Shown piece after piece: positions 1-6,179 of a stretch of DNA of 6,423 nucleotides; position 1 is the stretch's first letter, and each line of letters begins with the position of its first letter. The notes below the pieces were generated by a model that did not search any database, was not told where the DNA came from, and worked only from the letters and a program-made list of their open reading frames with translations. A program made the position numbers and the translations under genes. The DNA lies in NCBI GenBank assembly GCA_030635565.1, contig DAOVYP010000136.1:1-6423 (forward strand), given 5' to 3'. The stretch is from Spirochaeta sp. Its GTDB lineage: Bacteria > Spirochaetota > Spirochaetia > DSM-2461.

Positions 1-797
1 ATGAGGATATCGGTGATGGCGATATTACCACGGATTCAATTATTCACTCTGACAAGATTATGCACGGTCGATTCGTTGCAAAAGCCGATGGTGTTATTGC
101 CGGATTGATTGTAGCCGGTATCACCTTTTCACAGCTTGATGAGAGTATAGAATTTACCTCCTTTTATACTGATGGAGAATTTGTAAAGAATAAATCTGTA
201 ATCGCTACAATCAGCGGGCCGGGCAGGGCGCTTCTCAGCGGTGAACGGGTTGCACTGAATTTTCTGCAGCGCATGTCGGGTATTGCTACGATGACAAGGC
301 AATTTGTAGAAGCTGTATCTGAAACCCGGACAGTTATACTGGATACCCGTAAAACGGTTCCCGGCCTACGTCTGTTGGACAAATGGGCTGTTGAACTGGG
401 CGGCGGTCGGAATCACCGTTTTGGCCTGTTTGATATGGCAATGATCAAGGAAAACCACATTGCTGCCGCAGGCAGCATCACGAAAGCTGTCAATCTAGTG
501 CGGGAGCATGACCCTAAGCATCGGCTAATAGAAGTTGAAGTTAAAAACCTGGATGAACTTCGTGAGGCGTTGAAACTTGATATAGACCGTATCTTACTGG
601 ATAATATGAGCCCGACTCTAATGCACGAAGCAGTGCAGATTACCCGGGGTGGCACAGCACTGGAGGCATCCGGAAACGTCAGCCTGAAAACAGTTGCCGA
701 CATTGCTGCCGCAGGTGTGGATTATATTTCGGTGGGTGCATTAACTCACTCAATGGCAGCAATGGATATAAGTTTATTACTTGAAGGTTCTAACTAG
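1..797 (+). CDS. nadC: Nicotinate-nucleotide pyrophosphorylase (quinolinate phosphoribosyltransferase), 5'-truncated
   Basis: Transfers the phosphoribosyl group of PRPP to quinolinate and decarboxylates it, giving nicotinate mononucleotide, CO2 and PPi; cytosolic, last step of the de novo route to NaMN. The frame is open from base 3, and its first codons read EDIGDGDITTDS, the typical N-terminal family motif. The ATG at 60 is therefore internal and the true start lies before the window. 264 residues are visible; the family is usually about 280-300, so roughly 15-30 are missing. The binding core is intact: LDTRKTVPGLR, then GGGRNHRFGLFDMAMIKENH, containing the Arg-Lys, His-Arg and Lys that contact quinolinate and PRPP in characterised homologues. 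EVEVKNLDE, ILLDNMSP, LEASGNVS and the glycine-rich ISVGALTHS of the barrel follow. It ends at TAG 795-797, 21 nt before nadA, so the two are very likely co-transcribed. Identification is very secure. Confidence 0.97.
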   Translation, partial: EDIGDGDITTDSIIHSDKIMHGRFVAKADGVIAGLIVAGITFSQLDESIEFTSFYTDGEFVKNKSVIATISGPGRALLSGERVALNFLQRMSGIATMTRQFVEAVSETRTVILDTRKTVPGLRLLDKWAVELGGGRNHRFGLFDMAMIKENHIAAAGSITKAVNLVREHDPKHRLIEVEVKNLDELREALKLDIDRILLDNMSPTLMHEAVQITRGGTALEASGNVSLKTVADIAAAGVDYISVGALTHSMAAMDISLLLEGSN

Positions 798-805
798 AAT
801 GTACC

Positions 806-810
806 GGGAG
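806..810 (+). promoter_or_regulatory. Shine-Dalgarno site of nadA
   Basis: GGGAG lies 8 nt before the ATG at 819, in the short gap after the nadC stop. It supports 819 over the downstream in-frame ATG at 858, which would also remove N-terminal sequence. Confidence 0.7.
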
Positions 811-818
811 ATCCGCAA

Positions 819-1859
819 ATGACCAGCGAAGCAGCATACGAATCTACTTACCGGAAAATGAAAAGCAAACTCAGCCGTGTTGTACCTGATTTCGAGCTGC
901 GTTACAAAGCTGAGATAGCCCATGAAATCATCAAGCTCAAACACGAGAAGAACGCCTTAATCCTGGGACATAATTACATGGAACCGGCCCTGTTTCACTC
1001 CATTCCTGATTTTACAGGTGACTCACTGGAACTGGCCCGTAAAGCGGCTGTTACCGATAAAGACATCATTATCTTTTGCGGCGTAGATTTTATGGCTGAA
1101 ACCGCTAAAATTCTCAACCCTGAAAAGACTGTACTGATGCCGGCCCGGAAAGTCGGATGCTCGCTGGCTGAAAGTATTACTGCTGAGGATATCCGGCAGC
1201 TGAAGCTGCAGTTTCCCGGTGTTCCTGTTGTCACATACATTAATACTTATGCTGATGTTAAGGCGGAAAGCGATGTGTGCTGCACTTCAGGTAACGCTCG
1301 CGCAGTAGTCGAATCCCTGAAATGCGATACTGTTATTTTTTTACCTGATGAATATATGGCCGGAAATGTAGCAAAAGAAACCAATAGGCATATCATCTTT
1401 CCAACGCGGAAAAACGGTGAGAATAATAATCTGGATTATCAGATGATCGGCTGGCATGGGCGATGCGAAGTTCACGAAAGATTTACTGTTGAAGACATCG
1501 TTAATGTGCGCCGTCAATTCCCTGATGTGGCTATACTGGCTCATCCGGAATGCTCGCCGGAGGTTGTGGATGCCTCCGATTACTCGGCCAGTACTTCGGC
1601 GATGATCAAATTTGTACAGGAGACCGATAAACCTCAATACCTTCTGCTCACCGAATGTGCGATGGGAGACAACATAGCTGCTGAAAACCCCGATAAGGAA
1701 ATACTGGGACTATGCAGTTTACGTTGTCCTTATATGAACATGATTACTCTTGAAGAAACGCTCTCAGCGCTGCAGAACAATCAATACCGGATTGAAGTAC
1801 CGGAGGAAATCCGTATTCGCGCCGCCCGGTCTGTAGAACGCATGATACAGATTGGGTAA
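819..1859 (+). CDS. nadA: Quinolinate synthase (NadA), [4Fe-4S] enzyme
   Basis: Condenses iminoaspartate from NadB with dihydroxyacetone phosphate to form quinolinate, using an oxygen-sensitive [4Fe-4S] cluster; cytosolic. The 346 residues match the usual length. In order: ILGHNYMEPALF at about 48-59 and TGDSLELARKA at 66-76 (substrate-binding His, Tyr, Ser and Asp), FCGVDFMAETAKIL at 86-99, GCSLAES at 113-119, DVCCTSGNA at 152-160, LPDEYMAGNVAKET at 175-188, GWHGRCEVHERF at 211-222, AHPEC at 241-245 and CPYM at 303-306. By family alignment the three cluster cysteines are C114, C216 and C303; all are present. The start has a Shine-Dalgarno 8 nt upstream. The GHNY form of the first motif differs from the HYYTDP-like form of E. 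coli NadA, so this is a different subgroup. It lies between nadC and nadB in an operon. Confidence 0.97.
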   Translation: MTSEAAYESTYRKMKSKLSRVVPDFELRYKAEIAHEIIKLKHEKNALILGHNYMEPALFHSIPDFTGDSLELARKAAVTDKDIIIFCGVDFMAETAKILNPEKTVLMPARKVGCSLAESITAEDIRQLKLQFPGVPVVTYINTYADVKAESDVCCTSGNARAVVESLKCDTVIFLPDEYMAGNVAKETNRHIIFPTRKNGENNNLDYQMIGWHGRCEVHERFTVEDIVNVRRQFPDVAILAHPECSPEVVDASDYSASTSAMIKFVQETDKPQYLLLTECAMGDNIAAENPDKEILGLCSLRCPYMNMITLEETLSALQNNQYRIEVPEEIRIRAARSVERMIQIG

Positions 1860-1887
1860 TCGGGAATACCCTGAATGGCTGCAGATT

Positions 1888-3462
1888 ATGATGAACGATT
1901 GTATTGAAACCGAAGTTCTTATTATTGGCTGCGGCATTGCAGGTGGTACCGCGGCATTACAGCTGGCAGATGCCGGTATCCAGGTAACCCTGATTACCCG
2001 TGCCAAAGAGTCCATGGATACCAGCACACTGCAAGCACAAGGCGGCATTATCTATCGTGGTGATGATGATTCGCCTGAACTCCTGTCGAAGGACATCAAC
2101 CGTGCCGGTGCCGGGTACTGTAACCCGCAAGCGCTAGCAATCCTGGCCGAAGAAGGACCTGATCTTGTTACCCGGATTCTTATGAATCGGATAGGTGTAA
2201 GTTTTGACTATAACTCAGAAGGTCAATTAAGTTTTGCAAATGAAGGCAGCCACTCGATCCCACGGATTCTGCATACCGCAGATGCCACAGGCAGGACTAT
2301 TGAACTCGCCCTTATTAAAAAACTGGTTGAGCACCCTGATATCTGCCTGCTTACCGGTCATACGGCGATTGACTTGTTAACACCTGCCCACCACTCGATT
2401 AATCGAGTGGATATTTACAAAAAGCACTCTTGTGTCGGGGCATATGTACTGAACCGGGTTGCGAATACAGTCGTCCGCTGTATTGCCAGGCGTACAATTC
2501 TGGCTACAGGTGGTTTGGGACAGATTTTTCTTCGTACAAGCAATCCTGCCGGAGCGCGAGGTGATGGTCTTGCTATGGCTTACAGAGCCGGTGCACGCAC
2601 TATTAACAATGAGTACATTCAATTCCACCCCAGCACCTTCCATCGCCCACCTGCCCCGAATTTCCTGATTTCCGAAGCGGTACGCGGTGCCGGAGCGCGT
2701 TTGGTGAATGTCGATGGTAAGCCGTTTATGCAGAATTACGATGCTGAATGGAAAGACCTTGCCTCTCGGGATATTGTCTCTCGCAGTATGCATAAAGAGA
2801 TGCTGCAGAATAATACGGGCAATTTATATCTCGATCTGCGCTCTTATATCGCCACAGAAAAAATCCGGGCGGAATTCCCCAATATTTATAAACAATGCCT
2901 GGAATATGGTGTCGATATTACCCAAGACCTGGTACCCGTTGTTCCGGCAGCCCACTACTCCTGCGGCGGTGTATGGACCGATATGCAGGGACAGACCACC
3001 ATTGAGAATCTTTATACCATTGGGGAAGTAGCTTGTACCGGGATTCACGGGGCTAATCGTCTGGCCAGTGCTTCGCTGCTGGAAGGTCTCACCTGGGGGA
3101 CTCGCGCAGCGCAACATATTCAGGAGAACATCACAGGACAGGCGGCTCCCAACGCTGATAATATCCCTGAATGGGAAGATTCAGGTCAATTTGCCCCTGA
3201 TCCAGCCCTCATCAGCCAGGATCAGACTACTGTAAAAAATATCATGTGGAATTACGTTGGACTCATCCGCAGCAAGCACCGTTTGCAACGGGCCATGAGC
3301 GAACTGAGGCATCTCGAAGTAGAAGTTGAAAATTTCTACCGACGCGCCTGGCTCACTGATTCGATGATTGGCCTGCGAAATGCTGTACGTTCTGCCATTA
3401 TTGTATGCACATCCGCATGGGAAAACCGTAAAAGTGCAGGCTGCCATTATCGGGAAGACTAA
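1888..3462 (+). CDS. nadB: L-aspartate oxidase (NadB), FAD-dependent
   Basis: Oxidises L-aspartate to iminoaspartate, passed to NadA; a soluble flavoprotein of the succinate dehydrogenase/fumarate reductase flavoprotein family. Numbered from the ATG at 1888 (524 residues): FAD-binding EVLIIGCGIAGG at 9-20, STLQAQGGI at 46-54, NEGSHSIPRILHTADATGRT at 118-137, ATGGLGQIF at 206-214, YIQFHPSTF at 243-251, LASRDIVSR at 291-299, PAAHYSCGGV at 353-362 and GANRLASASLLEGLTWG at 388-404. E119, H247, R294 and H356 align with the E. coli active-site E121, H244, R290 and H351. A C-terminal helical domain follows from about 440. The start is uncertain: a TTG at 1852 overlaps nadA by 8 nt and adds 12 residues, while ATGs at 1888 and 1891 give a normal family N-terminus. 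None has a clear Shine-Dalgarno, which suggests translational coupling to nadA. Oddities: the usual C-terminal RESRG motif reads RKSAG, and the protein stops right after HYRED, slightly shorter than E. coli NadB. Confidence 0.95.
   Translation: MMNDCIETEVLIIGCGIAGGTAALQLADAGIQVTLITRAKESMDTSTLQAQGGIIYRGDDDSPELLSKDINRAGAGYCNPQALAILAEEGPDLVTRILMNRIGVSFDYNSEGQLSFANEGSHSIPRILHTADATGRTIELALIKKLVEHPDICLLTGHTAIDLLTPAHHSINRVDIYKKHSCVGAYVLNRVANTVVRCIARRTILATGGLGQIFLRTSNPAGARGDGLAMAYRAGARTINNEYIQFHPSTFHRPPAPNFLISEAVRGAGARLVNVDGKPFMQNYDAEWKDLASRDIVSRSMHKEMLQNNTGNLYLDLRSYIATEKIRAEFPNIYKQCLEYGVDITQDLVPVVPAAHYSCGGVWTDMQGQTTIENLYTIGEVACTGIHGANRLASASLLEGLTWGTRAAQHIQENITGQAAPNADNIPEWEDSGQFAPDPALISQDQTTVKNIMWNYVGLIRSKHRLQRAMSELRHLEVEVENFYRRAWLTDSMIGLRNAVRSAIIVCTSAWENRKSAGCHYRED
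2391..2410. repeat. Perfect 20-bp palindrome inside nadB
   Basis: CCACTCGATT followed directly by AATCGAGTGG, an exact self-complementary sequence without spacer. The symmetry stops on both sides, as A2390 faces A2411. It lies within codons for HHSINRVD in the capping-domain part of NadB. By simple 4^10 odds a perfect 20-bp palindrome is expected in well under 1% of windows this size. It may be a binding site or just chance codon choice. Confidence 0.9.
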
Positions 3463-3515
3463 AAACCAGCTTGCACATTCCCCAACTCCTGAAATAACCT
3501 GACGCAACGGTTGCC

Positions 3516-3520
3516 GGAGG
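3516..3520 (+). promoter_or_regulatory. Strong Shine-Dalgarno of the PAP2 gene
   Basis: GGAGG, extending to GGAGGTGG, ends 5 nt before the ATG at 3526. It decides the start: the in-frame TTG at 3511 lies 5 nt upstream of this site and has no site of its own, so the five extra codons it would add are leader sequence. Confidence 0.9.
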
Positions 3521-3525
3521 TGGAA

Positions 3526-4515
3526 ATGTCAGGATGGGAAATCGGCTGGGGACTTGAGTTCCTGGTATTCATGAACAACCTGGGCGGGCGGGCCCTTGAT
3601 ACCGCCCTTGAACCCCTGCACTGGATCGGTGGAGAGGTTGGATACACCATTATTCTTCCCATCCTGTTCTGGTCGGTGAACGACCGCATGGGCCGCAGGC
3701 TCTATCTGCTTGCGATGTTCAGCGCCCTGTTGAACGGAGTTCTGAAGATCTGGTGGGCCCGTCCCCGGCCCTATGTGGTTGATCCGGCCCGAATTACTCC
3801 CGCCCATGTCGAGTCCAGTTACGGCATTCCCAGCGGTCACGCCCAGGGCGGTATGATTCTCGGACTCTTCTTCGCCCATGAATCCCGCAAAACGTGGGTG
3901 AAAGGCATTATTTATGCCGCTGTCGCCCTTATGGGGATTTCGAGAATGACCTTCGGTGTGCATTTCCTCCAGGATGTACTTGTCGGCTGGATACTCGGAG
4001 GACTGGTATTCGGCCTGTTCGTCTTTGCGGAAGATCCGATTGTTCGGCGCTACAGATCCATGCCGGCCTGGAGCCTCTTTACCCTCGCGTTACTGCCGGG
4101 GATTCTGGCCCTGGGAGCGGAAGCCCTCGTACCCGCTGTTTATCCGGCGACCAAAAGCCTTCTGGCCACCGGTGCGGCCCTGTCCGGGATTCTCATCGGT
4201 ATGGCCCTTGAACGTTCAAAGGGTGCATACCGGTCCGACGGGATAACCTGGAAACGTATCGTTCGGGTGCCGATTGGAATGATCCTGATATTCGGGATTC
4301 AGATGGGTCTCTCGGCGTTATTTTATACCGTCGTTGATATCGACCGGCCGTCGTTCGGTCTGTCCGCCCTTTATTCCCTGCGCTACCTGACCGTGGGATT
4401 CTGCGGCTACTGGCTCATACCGGAAATATTCATCCGCCTGCACATGGCGGGTCCCCGGGAGCAATCTCTTGAATCGGCGGTTCTGCCGGCGGTTCTGCCG
4501 GCGGATCACCGCTGA
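3526..4515 (+). CDS. PAP2-family integral membrane phosphatase with a C-terminal membrane extension
   Basis: Probable lipid phosphatase or phosphoesterase of the PAP2 superfamily in the cytoplasmic membrane. Members dephosphorylate phosphatidic acid, undecaprenyl pyrophosphate or related lipids; the substrate here cannot be read from sequence. All three catalytic motifs are present in the 329 residues: K74-x6-R81-P82 (KIWWARPRP), P102-S103-G104-H105, and S139-R140-x5-H146-x3-D150 (SRMTFGVHFLQD). H105 and H146 would be the phosphate-relay histidines. Hydrophobic segments lie near 41-51, 58-76, 106-118, 126-139, 151-168, 181-199, 212-227, 248-270 and 284-303. The last four form an extra membrane region of about 150 residues beyond the PAP2 core, with no function I recognise. 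The start is set by GGAGG at 3516. A 63-nt gap separates it from nadB, with no convincing terminator. Its last 86 bp overlap sbcB on the opposite strand, and its tail carries two AVLP repeats. It is richer in G+C than the nad genes. Confidence 0.9.
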   Translation: MSGWEIGWGLEFLVFMNNLGGRALDTALEPLHWIGGEVGYTIILPILFWSVNDRMGRRLYLLAMFSALLNGVLKIWWARPRPYVVDPARITPAHVESSYGIPSGHAQGGMILGLFFAHESRKTWVKGIIYAAVALMGISRMTFGVHFLQDVLVGWILGGLVFGLFVFAEDPIVRRYRSMPAWSLFTLALLPGILALGAEALVPAVYPATKSLLATGAALSGILIGMALERSKGAYRSDGITWKRIVRVPIGMILIFGIQMGLSALFYTVVDIDRPSFGLSALYSLRYLTVGFCGYWLIPEIFIRLHMAGPREQSLESAVLPAVLPADHR

Positions 4516-5950
4516 GAATTTCTGCCTCAAGGTAATCCCCATACTCTTCCAGGGCCTTGATAATCGGTTTCTTTTCGGCTTCAAGTTCTTCGCTTTCCCG
4601 CCAGGAGGTCAGTCTTTTACGGAATTCTCCCAAATCAGAGGCGTCGGGGATGGGCGGAAAGAGAATACGGGAAGCACAAAAGCTCTTCCATCGGCGCTTT
4701 CCCTCTTCGTCCAGCACTTCGGGGTAATTACGCCCGATGTAACGCCGGAGCATCTCGGGCAGCCTGGAGTCCCGGGCATTGATGTGAAGCTGATTCAGTT
4801 CTTCGGGTTTTGTATTTCGGATGACCTCCAGGACTTTTTTGTCTTCATCAGGGAAAAAACGCTCGTATATCTGGAGGTCGGGGTCATCCACATTGCCCCA
4901 ATCCGGCTTCACGGAAAAAACCTCCCGCAGCTTGGCCACCAGTCCCGTATCCCGTCGCAGACGATCCCAATGCTCCATAGCCTCCGGTACATCGATTCCC
5001 AATCGACCGGCCGCCTCATCGGTGAGCACGCTTCGGGGTGCCAGGAATGGTGACTTGTTGATGGCGATGCCTTTCAGGGGAATTCTCTCCAGACCCTCGG
5101 CCTCCAATTCAGCTTTTGATGTGAAGATACGCCGGCGGATTTCCTCGGCGGACAGGATGAGCAGCGGCTCGGGGTTGTAACGCAAATCGAAAGAATGGAT
5201 GACATTACGCCGCTCAGGGTCAGTTACCAGCGGACAGACCAGTGTGGTGTTGCCCCTTTCGCTGTAATACGCCGATGCCGTGTGGACGAGGGGGGTTCGT
5301 TCGGCCAGGTCAATCAATGTACGGGCCCGGTCCTTGGTCCGGTGACTGAACGCCCATTCAAAGAGTTTCGGCTGTTTCTCATGGATGAGCCGGGCTACGG
5401 CAATCGTAGCGTAAACGTCGGAGAGGGCATCGTGGGCATGTTCGTGAGATAAACCGTTGGCTCTGGTCAGCAGCTCCAGCTTCACCGACGGCTTGCCCTC
5501 ATCAGTGTGGGGCCATTCGATTCCGTCGGGCCGGAGGTCACGAGCGGCCCGGGCCAGATCCAGGATGTCCCATCTGGAATTCCCGTCCGCCCATTCACGC
5601 CGGTAGGGATCGTGAAAATTCCGGTAGTAGAGGTTCCGTATGAACTCGTCGTCGAAAGCGATCGTGTTGCAGCCCAGAGCGCAAGTACCCGGTCGGGACA
5701 GGTGGGCGTCGATGGCCTTAATCAATTCCGCTTCCGGCAGACCCTTGTCGTTGGCTTCCTGCGGAGTGATTCCCGTTATCAGACAGGCCAGGGGATCCGG
5801 GAGGTAATCGGGACTGAGCTTTCCGTAGAGGACAGTGGATTCTTCAAGAGGCTGGAAATTGTCATCCGTCCTGACGGCTGCGAACTGGGAGATGCGATCG
5901 AAGCGGGGATTGCGGCCGAAGGTTTCCAGGTCGTACCAGAGCAAAGTCAT
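4430..5950 (-). CDS. sbcB: Exodeoxyribonuclease I (3'-5' single-strand DNA exonuclease)
   Basis: Processively degrades single-stranded DNA from the 3' end in recombination, mismatch repair and removal of 3' overhangs; in characterised members it binds the C-terminal tail of SSB. The 506 residues align along their length with E. coli ExoI (475 residues). DEDDh catalytic residues: D7 and E9 in WYDLETFG, D100 in FDDE, H173 and D178 in HAHDALSDVYATIA. Other shared blocks are LITGITPQEA (57-66), NSRWDILDLARA (124-135), LRPDGIEWP (139-147), INKSP and the C-terminal helical domain. ATG 5950 is the only usual start between the upstream in-frame TGA and the exonuclease motif, so it is secure, yet it has no good Shine-Dalgarno. 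Family homology ends near residue 480. The last 25 residues (DPPAEPPAEPP...) are a proline-rich tail that lies wholly antisense to the PAP2 gene. SbcB is mainly gammaproteobacterial. Confidence 0.95.
   Translation of the reverse strand: MTLLWYDLETFGRNPRFDRISQFAAVRTDDNFQPLEESTVLYGKLSPDYLPDPLACLITGITPQEANDKGLPEAELIKAIDAHLSRPGTCALGCNTIAFDDEFIRNLYYRNFHDPYRREWADGNSRWDILDLARAARDLRPDGIEWPHTDEGKPSVKLELLTRANGLSHEHAHDALSDVYATIAVARLIHEKQPKLFEWAFSHRTKDRARTLIDLAERTPLVHTASAYYSERGNTTLVCPLVTDPERRNVIHSFDLRYNPEPLLILSAEEIRRRIFTSKAELEAEGLERIPLKGIAINKSPFLAPRSVLTDEAAGRLGIDVPEAMEHWDRLRRDTGLVAKLREVFSVKPDWGNVDDPDLQIYERFFPDEDKKVLEVIRNTKPEELNQLHINARDSRLPEMLRRYIGRNYPEVLDEEGKRRWKSFCASRILFPPIPDASDLGEFRKRLTSWRESEELEAEKKPIIKALEEYGDYLEAEILSGDPPAEPPAEPPIQEIAPGDPPCAGG
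4475..4504. repeat. 12-bp tandem repeat in the PAP2/sbcB overlap
   Basis: Two exact copies of CGGCGGTTCTGC (4475-4486 and 4487-4498) followed by a half copy, CGGCGG (4499-4504). On the + strand it encodes AVLPAVLPA near the PAP2 C-terminus; on the - strand it encodes PPAEPPAEPP in the SbcB tail. The unit is a multiple of three, so gain or loss of a copy keeps both frames open. Confidence 0.9.
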
Positions 5951-5955
5951 GGGGA

Positions 5956-5961
5956 ATGATA
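5956..5961 (-). promoter_or_regulatory. Possible -10 box of sbcB, adjacent to its start codon
   Basis: Read on the - strand, TATCAT (5 of 6 matches to TATAAT) lies 5 nt before the sbcB ATG. Transcription from it would begin at or next to the A of ATG, giving a leaderless mRNA. No -35 box at 16-18 nt is visible. A single hexamer is weak evidence; the absence of a Shine-Dalgarno and the similar layout of the divergent gene give modest support. Confidence 0.3.
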
Positions 5962-6001
5962 CCCCGGTCCGGGAAGCGGGGGTAGAGGGTTGCGATCAAG
6001 C

Positions 6002-6074
6002 GCATGGAAATAAGCCCACTCGGTTCTAGCGGTTCCTGCGGAATCCGACGATCCTTCGTGGGCTTTTTCCATGC
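6002..6074. terminator. Long hairpin resembling a bidirectional intrinsic terminator, or a small structured RNA
   Basis: The arms are GCATGGAAATAAGCCCAC (6002-6019) and GTGGGCTTTTTCCATGC (6058-6074), complementary over 17 bp with one unpaired T at 6011. The GC-rich AGCCCAC/GTGGGCT core is followed by five T on the + strand and by TTATTT on the - strand, as in a two-way terminator. A second inverted repeat is nested within: TCGGTTC (6020-6026) against GAATCCGA (6041-6048). The 38-nt loop region is long for a simple terminator. It sits between two divergently transcribed genes, where neither needs a terminator. I cannot tell an attenuator, a small RNA and a mobile palindromic unit apart from this sequence. 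Confidence 0.6.
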
Positions 6075-6163
6075 TCTACATCGCCATTATCAATATCCCC
6101 GCTTCTCACACCGTATCCGAATCCTCAGCGGTGTTTCATCCCTCATCTCTCAACCCCGAACTG

Positions 6164-6172
6164 TGCTATAAC
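6164..6172 (+). promoter_or_regulatory. Putative extended -10 promoter of the TSUP gene
   Basis: TGC directly followed by TATAAC (6167-6172) forms an extended -10 element (TGn plus a 5-of-6 hexamer). No TTGACA-like -35 stands at the usual distance, which extended -10 promoters tolerate. The ATG follows after 7 nt, so transcription would start at or beside it. Confidence 0.45.
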
Positions 6173-6179
6173 GTTTCTC

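Noticed and set aside
2377..2793. 138-codon - strand frame inside nadB
   Set aside because: A shadow of the nadB frame, with no start signal and no conserved features.
3489..3516. Possible terminator after nadB at GCAACGGTTGC
   Set aside because: The arms are only 5 bp with a one-base loop, and no T-run follows.
4469..5053. 194-codon + strand frame following the PAP2 gene
   Set aside because: It is antisense to conserved SbcB domains and begins inside the PAP2 end; its product resembles no family I know.
5195..5959. Open + strand frames of 85-150 codons opposite sbcB
   Set aside because: They lie entirely antisense to a well-conserved exonuclease, have no recognisable motifs or Shine-Dalgarno, and are expected in G+C-rich coding DNA.
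5951..5965. GGGG-N7-CCCC hairpin directly upstream of sbcB
   Set aside because: A 4-bp stem is too short to call a regulatory structure, although it overlaps the possible -10 box.
5955..6074. tRNA or riboswitch in the divergent intergenic region
   Set aside because: GGTTC and GAATCC are present, but there is no cloverleaf, acceptor stem or known riboswitch consensus; the pairing fits a nested hairpin instead.
6108..6134. Inverted repeat ACACCG-N15-CGGTGT upstream of the TSUP promoter, as a possible operator
   Set aside because: Six-base arms with a 15-nt gap arise readily by chance, and there is no adjacent regulator gene to support it.
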